The translations under genes and the position numbers were made by a program. A stretch of 64,000 nucleotides of DNA, taken from positions 36,727,180 through 36,791,179 of the forward strand of contig OX485808.1 of the NCBI GenBank assembly GCA_950295325.1, given 5' to 3'. Every line of letters begins with the position of its first letter. The first letter of the stretch is position 1. The notes below the pieces were generated by a model, which searched no databases, had not been told where the DNA came from, and saw only the letters and a list, made by a program, of their open reading frames with translations. Of this stretch, positions 24,487 to 34,219 are shown in pieces. This stretch comes from Polytrichum commune. Taxonomy: Eukaryota; Streptophyta; Polytrichopsida; Polytrichales; Polytrichaceae.

Positions 24487-26154
24487 ATGATGGCTAATCA
24501 ATCCAATATCTTGGGGCTTTGTATATTCAACACTGACTACATACAACAAATTGTGCATGAGGGGGGTGCCAAGTTTGCATTGAATCAACGCCAATGCACA
24601 TGTCTTGCACAAACGCTCAAAAAATTCACCAGTACTATAGAAATTATTTTCTCCCATACAAATGAGTTTCTTAACAATTGTGACTTGTTCTTGAAGGAGT
24701 TGTTTCTAGTTATTGAAAGGGCCAAGTTGTTGGTACAAGAGTGTTATGGTGAGAAATGGTGGCATGTAGCATTGCTCCAAATCCACAATGAAGAGGCATT
24801 CCAAGACTTGTTCATGAATCTCAAATCTTGTCATGATGATATTTATCGACATTTAAAAGGCCAATGTGTTGGACAGTTGGACCAATTTCAAGATGATGTG
24901 AGTTTTTCACTAAGCACCATGAGTGAATTGGGAGTTGAAGATCATCTCGAATTGGTGAGGCGATTACAAGCAAGCGTAGAATCCACGCATTCATCCTCTA
25001 AGAACAAGGTCACTAGCAAAGAGTCAACGATTGCGGCATACTTGTTGAAAAGATATGACAATCAAGGTTACTATGTGAATGGTGGACAACATGTGGAGGT
25101 TGATGCACGATTGGGTTGGCGAGGCTCAAGCCCACTTGGAGAAGGTGCGTGTGGCAATGTAGAGAAAACAACTTGGTTTGGTTTGCCGTGTGCAAAGAAG
25201 GTTCAAGTTTTGGGTGATATGGAAGATGGGGACAAAAGCTTCAAGAAAGAGGTAGGCATACTTGCAAGCGCCAATCATCCAAATGTCGTGAAATTCATAT
25301 GTTGTGGCCGAAAACCAGAGAAACGCAAATGTTTCATTGCTATGGAGCTTCTAGACACAAGCTTGGAGGCATTGATGGAGGAGGTATCAAATGGCGGAAC
25401 AAAAACACCCTTCCCAATTCAAGTAGCTATGGACATCATCTTACAAATCGCGAAGGGCATGAGTTATCTACATGGGAAGAAAATTGCACATCGGGATTTA
25501 AAACCTGCCAATGTGTTGGTGCATAAAATCATGGTGGACGAATTGCACAAGGACAACTATGTGAATGTGAAGTTGGCCGACTTTGGACTTTCAAAAACGG
25601 ATGTGCATAGCAACATTTCTGAGAAATTAAGCCAAGGTATTGGGACGAGGTTGTATAAAGCACCTGAGCTATTCCACTACACCAACCAAAAGACAAAGAA
25701 CACGATGTCTTTTGCAGTGGAAAAAGTGAATGCACATGAAGCCGATGTATACAGTTTTGGTGTGATGTGTGCAACTATACTCTCAGGAAACCAACCATTT
25801 GAAGGCGATGGTCATGATCTTCCTACAAGGCTAAGGTCAGGTGAGAGGCCATGGGTGCCTGATGATTGTCCCCAAGCTTTGGTCTCCTTGATCAACGAAT
25901 GTTGGTCATTAGAACGAACAAAGAGACCCAAGTTCAAGGAGATTTGCACAACATTAAAAGAATTGAGAAGTTCCATTTTATGGGGAAATGTTGCACTTAG
26001 AAATCAAAAGGTGGAAAATGAGACAACCTTGTTTCAAAGGATTTCAAATTTGCCTCATGACGTTATATATTTGTGCAAACGCTTCTGGAGGACACCGAAT
26101 TTGGAGGGGAGAGAAGCTAATGAGGCCCAACATACAAGTCAATTTCATACCAAG
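24487..26154 (+). CDS. exon 1: HeLo/DUF1221-like helical region plus protein kinase
   Basis: This exon encodes residues 1-556. The first part reads FALNQRQC, then FLKELFLVIERAKLLVQEC and EKWWHVALLQIHNEEAFQDL. The pattern of a helix with LNQRQC, an L.EL..V...A...V..C helix, then WW followed by a helix, resembles the DUF1221 (HeLo-like, four-helix) region of plant MLKL-like proteins. That assignment is by eye. A linker of low complexity (STHSSSKNKVTSKES) precedes the kinase. The kinase reads through to ECWSLERTKRPKFKEIC, the usual end of subdomain XI. A tail of about 55 residues follows before the donor CCAAG/GTATTA. Confidence 0.85.
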
Positions 26155-29100
26155 GTATTAATCCTACCAATATATTAAATGGTTTAGAAATTAGTTCACA
26201 TCAACTTTCAAATGGGCTAACAAATACAATCAATTTATCTTGTTGTATTCATTTTCATCAAATATTGGATCCAAATACAAATTTGAAATCTTGTTAAAAG
26301 AGAAAGCGTATTCTTTTAAATGAGACAATCAAGGTACTTTGATAGCACTCATAGAAATCATACTCTTTTGCATTTATTGTAACTTATGTGTCAAAGCAAT
26401 ATCTAATATCAAATTTTGTATGTAAAGGGTTTTCAACTTTTTGCACCATTGTCATGGGCAAACCGAATACTTCCATCACAAGTGCGGTCCACACATTCAT
26501 TACCATCACTCCCGGTTCACTTTGTCAATATTGATAAGAAAATCTCAAACGTGTTATTTCAACTAGAATCCAATCAAATTCTAGGCATCGTCGGGATGGG
26601 TGGAAGTGGAAAGACCACTTTGACAAAGGCCATTCTTCATCGTGTGCATGAAGGCTTTGAAGCAACAAGCTTTGTGGCAAATATGAGAGACTCCAAAAAC
26701 ATCTTGGATATACAAAGACAATTGTTGGAGGATCTAAACTACAAGAGGTACATAAACACCACAGAAGAAGGGTTCAAGGACTTACACGAGATATTTGAGA
26801 GGAAAAAAGTCTTTGTTGTCTTTGATGATGTTGCCTCTCAAGAACAACTCCATGGGCTAGTTTCATCTAAGTGGAAGTTTGCTAACGGTAGTAAGATCAT
26901 TGCCACAAGCCGAAATTGGCAAGACTTAAAAACAACTTGTATCTCACACAATGGAAAGATGGACATGGAGTTATTGGACGAAGATGAAGCAAAGGAGCTA
27001 TTCTACAAGCATGCATTCTTACAACAACAATCTCAAGGGCCACAATTTGAAAAAGTTGCCAACAAAGTCATCGAAGCATGTGGTGGTCTGCCTTTGAGTT
27101 TGGAAGTATTGGGAAGTTATTTGTGCGGAGTTCAAAGGCTTAGGGTATGGCAACAAGCATTGCGAAGATTACAGAGGGGACAATGCCTTGGTGGTAGTTG
27201 GGACAACGAAAGGATATGGAGAACGTTGAGGATAAGCTACGATAATTTGGATGGAGAAGAGAAAAACATGTTTTTGGACATTGCTTGTTTTTTTTGTCGG
27301 GATGTTCTCAAGCAAGGGATGGAGGAAGAGAAGGCGTTAAAAATATGGGATTGTGATGATAGTAACGCACATTCTGCACTTTTGAATCTCATGGACCGAA
27401 GTCTTGTGCGAATGGATTTGGATGGGATGTTGACAATGCATGATCATTTACGTGACATGGGACGTATGATAGCATGCAAAGAACATATTGGAGGACAAAG
27501 AATTTGGAATTTGGATGAGTTTGAGCCCACCAAATCTAATGCGAGCATGGTAAATGAATATATCCATCATCTTTGTCTAGTTTCATAATCATAAAGCGTC
27601 CAAATTTGATGAAATTGAGTTTGCACTTATAAGATTCTTTGTAGAAATAATATAAGGAAGTAAATGTATATGTTTGAAGTTTTTTTAATCAATTGAGATA
27701 ATATGAAAAAATCCACACACTTAATGGATTGCCATAAACAATGATTTATAACATGGTTGATGCAGATGATGCAAAACGTGGAAGGTCTTCATGTGGCTGG
27801 ATCTCATTGTAATTATGATATGATTACAAGTTTGGATATGACAAACATAAGGCTCTTGGATATCAACGATTGTGAGAGTTTGGATTACTTTTACAAAACA
27901 ATGAAGAATGCGAATAAATTGAGGTGGATGCGGATAAACATGAGCTCAACCCTATATAGAGGAGAAAAAATTGAAGAGTTGCAACCATCATTTTTCATTC
28001 CATTCAAACAGTTGCGTGTGTTGGAGATGAAGAGCTTTGTGCACTTGCAACAATTTCCACTTGAAATTGGAACCCTTAAGATGTTACAATACCTTACCTT
28101 AGTTGATTGTAACGCATTGGAATTCATACCAGAGACATTGGGCAACTTGACTTCCTTGGTGACATTGGATTTGGGTGGTTGCTCGAGCTTGAGGGAAGTA
28201 CCGGAGACATTGGGCAACTTGACTTCATTGGTGACATTGGACTTGGATGGTTGCTCGAGCTTGAAGGAAGTATCGGAGACATTGGGCAACTTGACTTCAT
28301 TGGTGACATTGGACTTTAGTCATTGCTCGAGCTTGAAGGAAGTTCCGGAGACATTGGGCAACTTGACTTCATTGGTGACATTGGACTTTAGTCATTGCTC
28401 GAGCTTGAAGGAAGTTCCGGAGACATTGGGCAACTTGACTTCATTGGTGACATGCAACTTGTTTGGTTGCTCGAGCTTGAGGGAAGTACCTAAGACATTG
28501 GGCAACTTGACTTCATTGGTGACATTGAATTTGGATGGTTGCTCGAGCTTGAAGGAAGTACCTGAGACATTGGGCAACTTGACTTCATTGGTGACATTGG
28601 CCTTGTGTGCTTGCTCGAGCTTGAAGGAAGTACCGGAGACATTGGGAAACTTGACTTCATTGGTGACATTGCACTTGAGTGGTTGCTCGAGCTTGAGGGA
28701 TGTACCGGAGACATTGGGCAACTTGACTTCATTGGTGACATTGAAATTGTGTGGTTGCTCGAGCTTGGAGGAATTACCGAAGACATTGGGCAACTTGACT
28801 TCATTGGTGACATTGGACTTGGGATATTGCTCGAGCTTGAGGGAAGTACCAGAGACATTGGGCAACATGACTTCATTGGTGACATTGGACTTGGATGATT
28901 GCTCGAGCTTGAAGGAAATACCTGAGACATTGGGCAACTTGTCTTCATTGGTGACATTGGACTTGTGTGGTTGCTCGAGCTTGAGGGAAGTACCGGAGAC
29001 ATTGGGCAACTTGACTTCATTGGTGTTATTGGACTTGGATGACTGCTCGAGCTTGAAGGAAGTACCTGAGACATTAGGCAACTTGACTGCATTGGTGACA

Positions 29101-30471
29101 TTGGCCTTGGATGGTTGCTCGAGCTTGAAGGAAGTACCTGAGACATTGGGCAACTTGACTTCATTGGTGACATTGAAATTGAGGGGTTGCTCGAGCTTGG
29201 AGGAATTACCGAAGACATTGGGCAACTTGACTTCATTGGTGACATTGGACTTGTATGGTTGCTCGAGCTTGGAGAAATTACCGGAGACATTGGGCAACTT
29301 GAGTTCATTGGTGACATTGGAATTGTATGATTGCTCGAGCTTAAACGAAATACCTGAGACAATGTGCAACTTGAATTCATTGGTGACATTGTCGATGAGT
29401 GGTTGCTCGAGCTTGAAGGAATTACCGGAGACATTGGGCAACTTGACTTCATTGGTGACATTGGACTTGTATGGTTGCTCAAGCTTGAAGGAAGTACCGG
29501 AGACATTGGGCAACTTGATTTCATTGGTGACATTGTACTTGAGTGGTAGCTCGAGCTTGAGGGAAGTACCGGAGACATTGGGCAACTTGACTTCATTGAT
29601 GACATTGGACTTGCGATGGTGCACGAGCTTGAAGAAGGTACCGGAGACATTGGGCAACTTGACTTCATTGGTGAGAATGGGCTTGGGTGGTTGCTTGAGC
29701 TTGACGGAAGTGCCGGAGACATTGGGCAACTTCACTTCATTGGTGACGTTGGACTTGAGTGGTTTCTCGAGCTTGAAGGAATTACCGAAGTCATTGGGTA
29801 ACTTGACTTCATTGGTGAGATTGCACTTGAGTGGTTGCTCGAGGTTGAAGGAAGTACCACAGACATTGAGCAACTTGACTTCATTGGTGACATTGAAATT
29901 GAATGGTTGCTCGAGCTTGGAGGAATTACCGAAGACATTGGGCAACTTGACTTCATTGGTGACATTGGACTTGTGTGGTTGCTTGAGCTTGAGGGAAGTA
30001 CCGGACACATTGGGCAACTTGACTTCATTGGTAACATTGAAATTGAATGGTTGCTCGAGCTTGGAGGAATTACCGAAGACATTGGGGAACTTGACTTCAT
30101 TGGTGACATTGAAATTGAGTGGTTGCTCGAGCTTGGAGGAATTACCGAAGACATTGGGCAACTTGAATTCATTGGTGACATTGAAGTTGAGTGGTTGCTC
30201 GAGCTTGAAGGAATTATCGGAGACATTTGGCAACTTGACTTCATTGGTGACATTGAAATTGAGTGGTTGCTCGAGCTTAAGGGAAGTATCGGAGACATTG
30301 GGCAACTTGACTTCATTGGTGACATTGGACTTTAGTTATTGCTCGAGCTTGAAGGAAGTTCCGGAGACATTGGGCAACTTGACTTCATTGGTGACATTGG
30401 ACTTGCGATGGTGCACGAGCTTGAAGAAGGTACCGGAGACATTGGGCAACTTGACTTCATTGGTGATATAA
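24487..30471 (+). CDS. MLKL-like kinase / NB-ARC / LRR fusion protein (three coding exons, about 1831 residues)
   Basis: Predicted intracellular immune receptor. Coding exons are 24487-26154, 26428-27549 and 27766-30471. Both introns are phase 0 and have GT-AG ends, and joining them keeps one frame. Domain order: an N-terminal helical region (residues 1 to about 170), a protein kinase (about 205-500), NB-ARC (about 595-900), and LRRs (about 950-1831). The kinase has the glycine loop GEGACGNV (218-225), Lys238, HRDLKPAN (335-342), DFG (365-367) and APE (392-394), so it should be active. NB-ARC shows GMGGSGKTT (612-620), FDDV (688-691), GGLPL (775-779) and MHD (893-895). Kinase-NB-LRR proteins are known from mosses. 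The stop at 30469-30471 falls inside the repeat array, with more LRR-like sequence beyond, so the C-terminus may be a recent truncation. The start is the first ATG after a splice acceptor. Confidence 0.85.
26155..26427 (+). other. intron 1 of the kinase-NB-LRR gene
   Basis: GTATTAATCC at the 5' end and TTTTGTATGTAAAG at the 3' end, 273 bp, AT-rich. It separates the kinase exon from the NB-ARC exon in phase 0, which would make domain shuffling easy. Confidence 0.7.
26428..27549 (+). CDS. exon 2: NB-ARC nucleotide-binding switch
   Basis: This exon encodes residues 557-930. In order: P-loop GMGGSGKTTL, RNBS-A-like TSFVANMRDS, kinase-2 KVFVVFDDVASQEQL, RNBS-B GSKIIATSRNW, RNBS-C ELLDEDEAKELFYKHAFL, GLPL motif CGGLPLSLEVLGSYL, RNBS-D-like FLDIACFF and MHD motif LTMHDHLRDMGRMIA. 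The kinase-2 motif ends in Asp-Val rather than the Trp typical of CC-type receptors. All motifs needed for nucleotide exchange are present. The exon ends ATG/GTAAAT. Confidence 0.9.
27550..27765 (+). other. intron 2 of the kinase-NB-LRR gene
   Basis: GTAAATGAAT at the 5' end and GGTTGATGCAG at the 3' end, 216 bp, phase 0. Confidence 0.7.
27766..30471 (+). CDS. exon 3: leucine-rich repeats
   Basis: This exon encodes residues 931-1831. After about four irregular LRRs (ending LEFIPETLGNL) come about 32 units of 24 residues, consensus LGNLTSLVTLDLSGCSSLKE followed by VPET. Variation is concentrated at the positions after LVTL and around the C/S positions, where solvent-exposed residues would lie. 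The array would form a very long solenoid. The reading frame ends at TAA (30469-30471) in the middle of a unit (LVI then stop, where other units read LVTL). Confidence 0.85.
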   Translation: MMQNVEGLHVAGSHCNYDMITSLDMTNIRLLDINDCESLDYFYKTMKNANKLRWMRINMSSTLYRGEKIEELQPSFFIPFKQLRVLEMKSFVHLQQFPLEIGTLKMLQYLTLVDCNALEFIPETLGNLTSLVTLDLGGCSSLREVPETLGNLTSLVTLDLDGCSSLKEVSETLGNLTSLVTLDFSHCSSLKEVPETLGNLTSLVTLDFSHCSSLKEVPETLGNLTSLVTCNLFGCSSLREVPKTLGNLTSLVTLNLDGCSSLKEVPETLGNLTSLVTLALCACSSLKEVPETLGNLTSLVTLHLSGCSSLRDVPETLGNLTSLVTLKLCGCSSLEELPKTLGNLTSLVTLDLGYCSSLREVPETLGNMTSLVTLDLDDCSSLKEIPETLGNLSSLVTLDLCGCSSLREVPETLGNLTSLVLLDLDDCSSLKEVPETLGNLTALVTLALDGCSSLKEVPETLGNLTSLVTLKLRGCSSLEELPKTLGNLTSLVTLDLYGCSSLEKLPETLGNLSSLVTLELYDCSSLNEIPETMCNLNSLVTLSMSGCSSLKELPETLGNLTSLVTLDLYGCSSLKEVPETLGNLISLVTLYLSGSSSLREVPETLGNLTSLMTLDLRWCTSLKKVPETLGNLTSLVRMGLGGCLSLTEVPETLGNFTSLVTLDLSGFSSLKELPKSLGNLTSLVRLHLSGCSRLKEVPQTLSNLTSLVTLKLNGCSSLEELPKTLGNLTSLVTLDLCGCLSLREVPDTLGNLTSLVTLKLNGCSSLEELPKTLGNLTSLVTLKLSGCSSLEELPKTLGNLNSLVTLKLSGCSSLKELSETFGNLTSLVTLKLSGCSSLREVSETLGNLTSLVTLDFSYCSSLKEVPETLGNLTSLVTLDLRWCTSLKKVPETLGNLTSLVI

Positions 30472-31710
30472 GACTTGAGTGGTTGCTCGAGCTTAAGGGA
30501 AGTATCGGAGACATTGGGCAACTTGACTTCATTGGTGACATTGGACTTTAGTCATTGCTCGAGCTTGAAGGAAGTTCCGGAGACATTGGGCAACTTGACT
30601 TCATTGGTGACATTGGACTTGCGATGGTGCACGAGCTTGAAGAAGGTACCGGAGACATTGGGCAACTTGACTTCATTGGTGATATAAGACTTGAGTGGTT
30701 GCTCGAGCTTGAAGGAAGTACCAGAGACATTGGGCAACTTCACTTCATTGGTGGCATTGTACTTGAGTGGTTGCTTGAGCTTGGAGGAATTACCGAAGAC
30801 ATTGGGCAACCTAACTTCATTGGTGACATTGGACTTGTATGGTTGCTCGAGCTTGGAGAAATTACTGGAGACATTGGGCAACTTGAGTTCATTGGTGACA
30901 TTGGACTTGTATGGTTGCTCGAGCTTGGAGAAATTACTGGAGACATTGGGCAACTTGAGTTCATTGGTGACATTGGACTTGTATGATTGCTCGTGCTTGA
31001 GGGAAGTACCGGAGACATTGGCAACTTGACTTTATTGGTGACATTGAAAGTGAGTGGTTGCTCGAGCTTGAAGGAAGTACCGGAGACATTTGGCAACTCG
31101 ATTTCATTGGTGACATTGTACTTGAGTGGTTGCTTGAGCTTGAAGGAATTACCGGAGACATTGGGCAACTTGACTTCATTGGTTACATTGATCTTGGGAT
31201 GGTGCACGGGCTTAAAGGAAGTACCAGATATCTTGGGCAACTTGACTTCATTGTTTACATTGAAAGTGAGTGATTACTCAAAATTGAAAGAAGTACGGGA
31301 GACATTGGGCAACTTTACTTCATTGGTGACATTAGTCTTGAGTGGTTGTTTGAACTTGATGGAAGCCCCGGAGACATTGGGCAACTTGATTTTATTGAGA
31401 ACATTTCACTTGGGCGGTTGCTCGAGCTTGATGCAAGTACCAGAGATTTTGGGCAACTTGTCTTCATTGGATACATTGAGCTTGGGTCGTTGCTCGAGCT
31501 TGGAGAAATTACCGGAGATATTGGGCAACTTGACTTCATTGGTGACGTTGCACTTGGATGGTTGCCGGAGCTTGATGGAAGTACGGGAGATATTGGGCAA
31601 CTTGACTTCATTGGTGACATTTTACTTCAATGGTTGCTCAAGCTTGAAGGATTTTACCGGAGTCATTGGGCAACTTGATTTCATTGGTGACATTGCACTT
31701 GGTGGTTTAT
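28132..31710 (+). repeat. 72-bp tandem repeat array encoding LRRs (about 50 units)
   Basis: Period 72 bp from GAGACATTGGGCAACTTGAC onward. Most units differ from one another at only a few positions. The largest recent duplications visible are a 216-bp (three-unit) block repeated at 30256-30471 and 30472-30687, and a 72-bp unit at about 30832-30975. Because the period is a multiple of three, other frames on both strands also stay open for long stretches. Confidence 0.95.
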
Positions 31711-31733
31711 TTTGTGCTATTTTTGTCCTATAA
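30472..31733 (+). pseudogene. out-of-use LRR extension downstream of the kinase-NB-LRR stop codon
   Basis: The same LRR units continue in frame after the TAA at 30469-30471, meet a second identical TAA at 30685-30687, then run to about 31020. There GACATTGGCAAC lacks one G compared with the usual GACATTGGGCAAC, which shifts the frame. The LRR frame then continues in the next phase to about 31650, where one extra base (GGATTTTACCGG) shifts it again. Unit conservation drops toward 31700. Either the parent gene once had about 50 LRRs and was shortened, or the array grew past the stop by duplication. Confidence 0.75.
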
Positions 31734-32649
31734 TTAATCATTGATGTGTTGGTCGGAGGTTGTTCATGAAGGCTTAGGTAAACACCCGGGGTCTCAAACC
31801 CAGGTTAATTCCCCATTGACAAGAGACCTAGTGTATTGCTCACTAAATATTTCCACACTAAATTTCCAGTCATACTAATACGACTATTTGGGGTAGTTAT
31901 CACCAAAAACCCAAGCACTCATGGACAAAATATGAAAATATGGATGACACCGTGCCTCCATTGATGGATGAATTTTTTTAACAAATGTATTTTAGGGTGT
32001 AATAGTATACCATTGTTAATGTATATAATTCTGTGTGTTTCAGTATGGACATACAAATGCCATCCGAAGCATATGAATATATGATGGTATATGAATCAAT
32101 GAACACGGAGAACCGACTATTGGTTATAGATGAATTGTTTGAGTTTGAAAAATAACCGGTTGAAGTTCAAGACTTCATGACAACTACTGTGAGCTCGAGT
32201 TTTTGGCTATAGCTTGGCCTATAGGCTAAATATCATAGATAAGTGAGAATTAACAAGCAATAGGCAGTTAGAAAATCATCCTAAGTGGGTTCAAGGGGCT
32301 ATTGCCATTTCAAGATGGTTGTTGTAACCACCTTATCCTCTCCTCTAATAAGAAGGAGGTCGGCCATCGGAGAATCATGCTATTTTCTTAAGGTAGAATC
32401 CGGCATAGTCTCAACTTAGAAGCAATAGACTTCCTTGAAGGTTCAACACTCAAGGATTAAGGTTGAATGCTTAACATTAGGCAATGTTCAAGCAAGATGC
32501 TTGTAGATGTAGAATTATTTTGAAAGAGCCAAGTGATTCGGACACTTAATTATCTTGTAAACTCTGACATTGAGAGTAAAAGTTTGTCAAAATGCAATTG
32601 ACTTTGAAGTGGAATTTTGATTGCTAATTATGTTGCTGAATGAAAGTAT
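31734..32649. other. 3' flank of the kinase-NB-LRR gene; no other gene
   Basis: About 31705-31795 resembles 18913-19000. About 32130-32190 (GAACCGACTATTGG ... AATAACCGGTTGAAGTTC) resembles 17910-17970. No clear polyadenylation signal or other gene could be assigned. Confidence 0.4.
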
Positions 32650-33990
32650 GTATTGGAAGAATGCCCAAATGACTGTAAGTTGAACTAAGAGGATTTAAAT
32701 TTGAGAATATTGCAAAGCATAATTCATGACATTTACAAACGATGTGGTATTCAAAGACATTACCCCAGACTTTGTCGTGAAAATTAGCCATTGACAATTT
32801 GCCAAGTTATTGAGCTTCGTGATTGATTACAGGATGGTATTAGAGTGATAGAAGTCCACATGTACCTAGGACGGAATTCACACATGACCAAGAATACACA
32901 AGGAATTATAAGAGCAGAGATTAAGCTTAATAAAGGAGTGAAGGGATGGAAAGACCTAGATTGTTTTCTAATCCTTCATCCAATGTGACATTACCCCTTA
33001 TAGACACTAGCTTAGTCTTCCTTGTGATCCAATACCCTGGGTTGGTTTTGTTTGAGTATTTGAGTGATAGCAAAACCCTAACTATAATAACCCATCATTT
33101 TCGAGGAATCTATGGAATATACCTTAACTCAATAAAGAAAAAACCGAAAGATCAAGACATGTAACTGGCTGGACTTGGAAACACTAGAATTTTGACCGAA
33201 ATAATCTCCCCGGACACTGATTTGTATGTATTTTGGGTCTGGTTGAGGTGAGTGCAAGATGCCGTCAAGAATCACGCTTTTGCCCAAGGTCAGAGTCAAA
33301 CACTGAGAAACTTAGGGTTTTGTCATCAACAAGAGACCATAAGCACCAAATGCCCCAAGTGATCCGCCTATCTTCATGTTACTGATAAATTGTAAAATCA
33401 TTTACACACATACAACCCTTTTCTATTTTTTGAAGAAATCAAATACCTCAAAGGTGGAGTTAACAGCTAGCTTGTACTCATTCAGAAGTCGGGAAACATG
33501 TGAGTTCACCTTGTTGGAAATGTAGGCTGTTCACTCGATGCTGCATGTGGAACAGAAGAAACAAATCTCCGCTTCGATAATGAATAAGATGTTCATACGA
33601 GCTCCAGAAACTATGAGGAAGAATGGCTACAACCTCAATTTGGATTTGCTAAGATCATTTTATATTATTCAAAATTTTAATGTTCTAGGAGAAGTGGGAA
33701 GTTTTAAAACTTGTGAGTATACTAGAAGTTGTGTGGAATGATTTGAGCACCAATGTGCATTTATTGTGTAGGCCAGGTACCAAGTGTGCATTACGAAAAA
33801 AGGCTTTTTGACACCGTCTTCATGTACTTCTAGTCCCATAAGTCATTTGGCTTCCTGGACCTTAACAACAATTCCAAATCATTAGAGTGAGCCTTTAATT
33901 TGAACATAGTTTGGGTTGGAAGTTAATTGTTTTGCATACAAAACTTTCCATGTTCAGTAAGTTTTCGGTGCATGCTTGGAGTCAGTGTGG
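32650..33990 (+). repeat. interspersed repeat family B, copy 2
   Basis: Colinear with 3650-5660 and lacking about 650 bp relative to it (junction at about 33545, after GCTGCATGTGG). Like copy 1 it has no recognisable coding capacity. Confidence 0.7.
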
Positions 33991-34190
33991 AGTTCTCATT
34001 GAAGAACTTTCTATATTGGTTCTTCAAGGACCAAACTAATTTTGGCATGCCAAGAGGTGCTAAAATGAGTTTGGTTCCCAATAAACCAATTTTAAAATGC
34101 CGTTTGTTTAAACCTCCACATTGACTCCAAGCATGTGCCGAAAACTTACCGAACATTGAAAGTTTCGTATGCAAAACAACCAACTCCCAA
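33911..34190. repeat. long imperfect foldback (about 280 bp)
   Basis: The outer arm 33911-33992 (including TTTTGCATACAAAACTTTCC and CATGCTTGGAGTC) is the reverse complement of 34112-34190 (GACTCCAAGCATGTG ... GTTTTGCATAC region) with few mismatches. Pairing continues inward at lower identity to a small loop near 34052 (ACCAAACTAATTTTGGCA against TGCTAAAATGAGTTTGGT). Only the left arm exists in repeat B copy 1, so the right arm arose by an inverted duplication or the element is a foldback transposon. A transcript would form a long hairpin. Confidence 0.8.
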
Positions 34191-34219
34191 TCGAAATTAT
34201 GGGTGAAATCAACAATAAC

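Noticed and set aside
28392-30305. 637-codon open frame on the minus strand over the LRR array (and a 410-codon one in another frame)
   Set aside because: Shadow of the 72-bp repeat: the period is a multiple of three, so any frame free of stops in one unit stays open in all. The plus-strand LRR frame has the domain logic and the exon joints.
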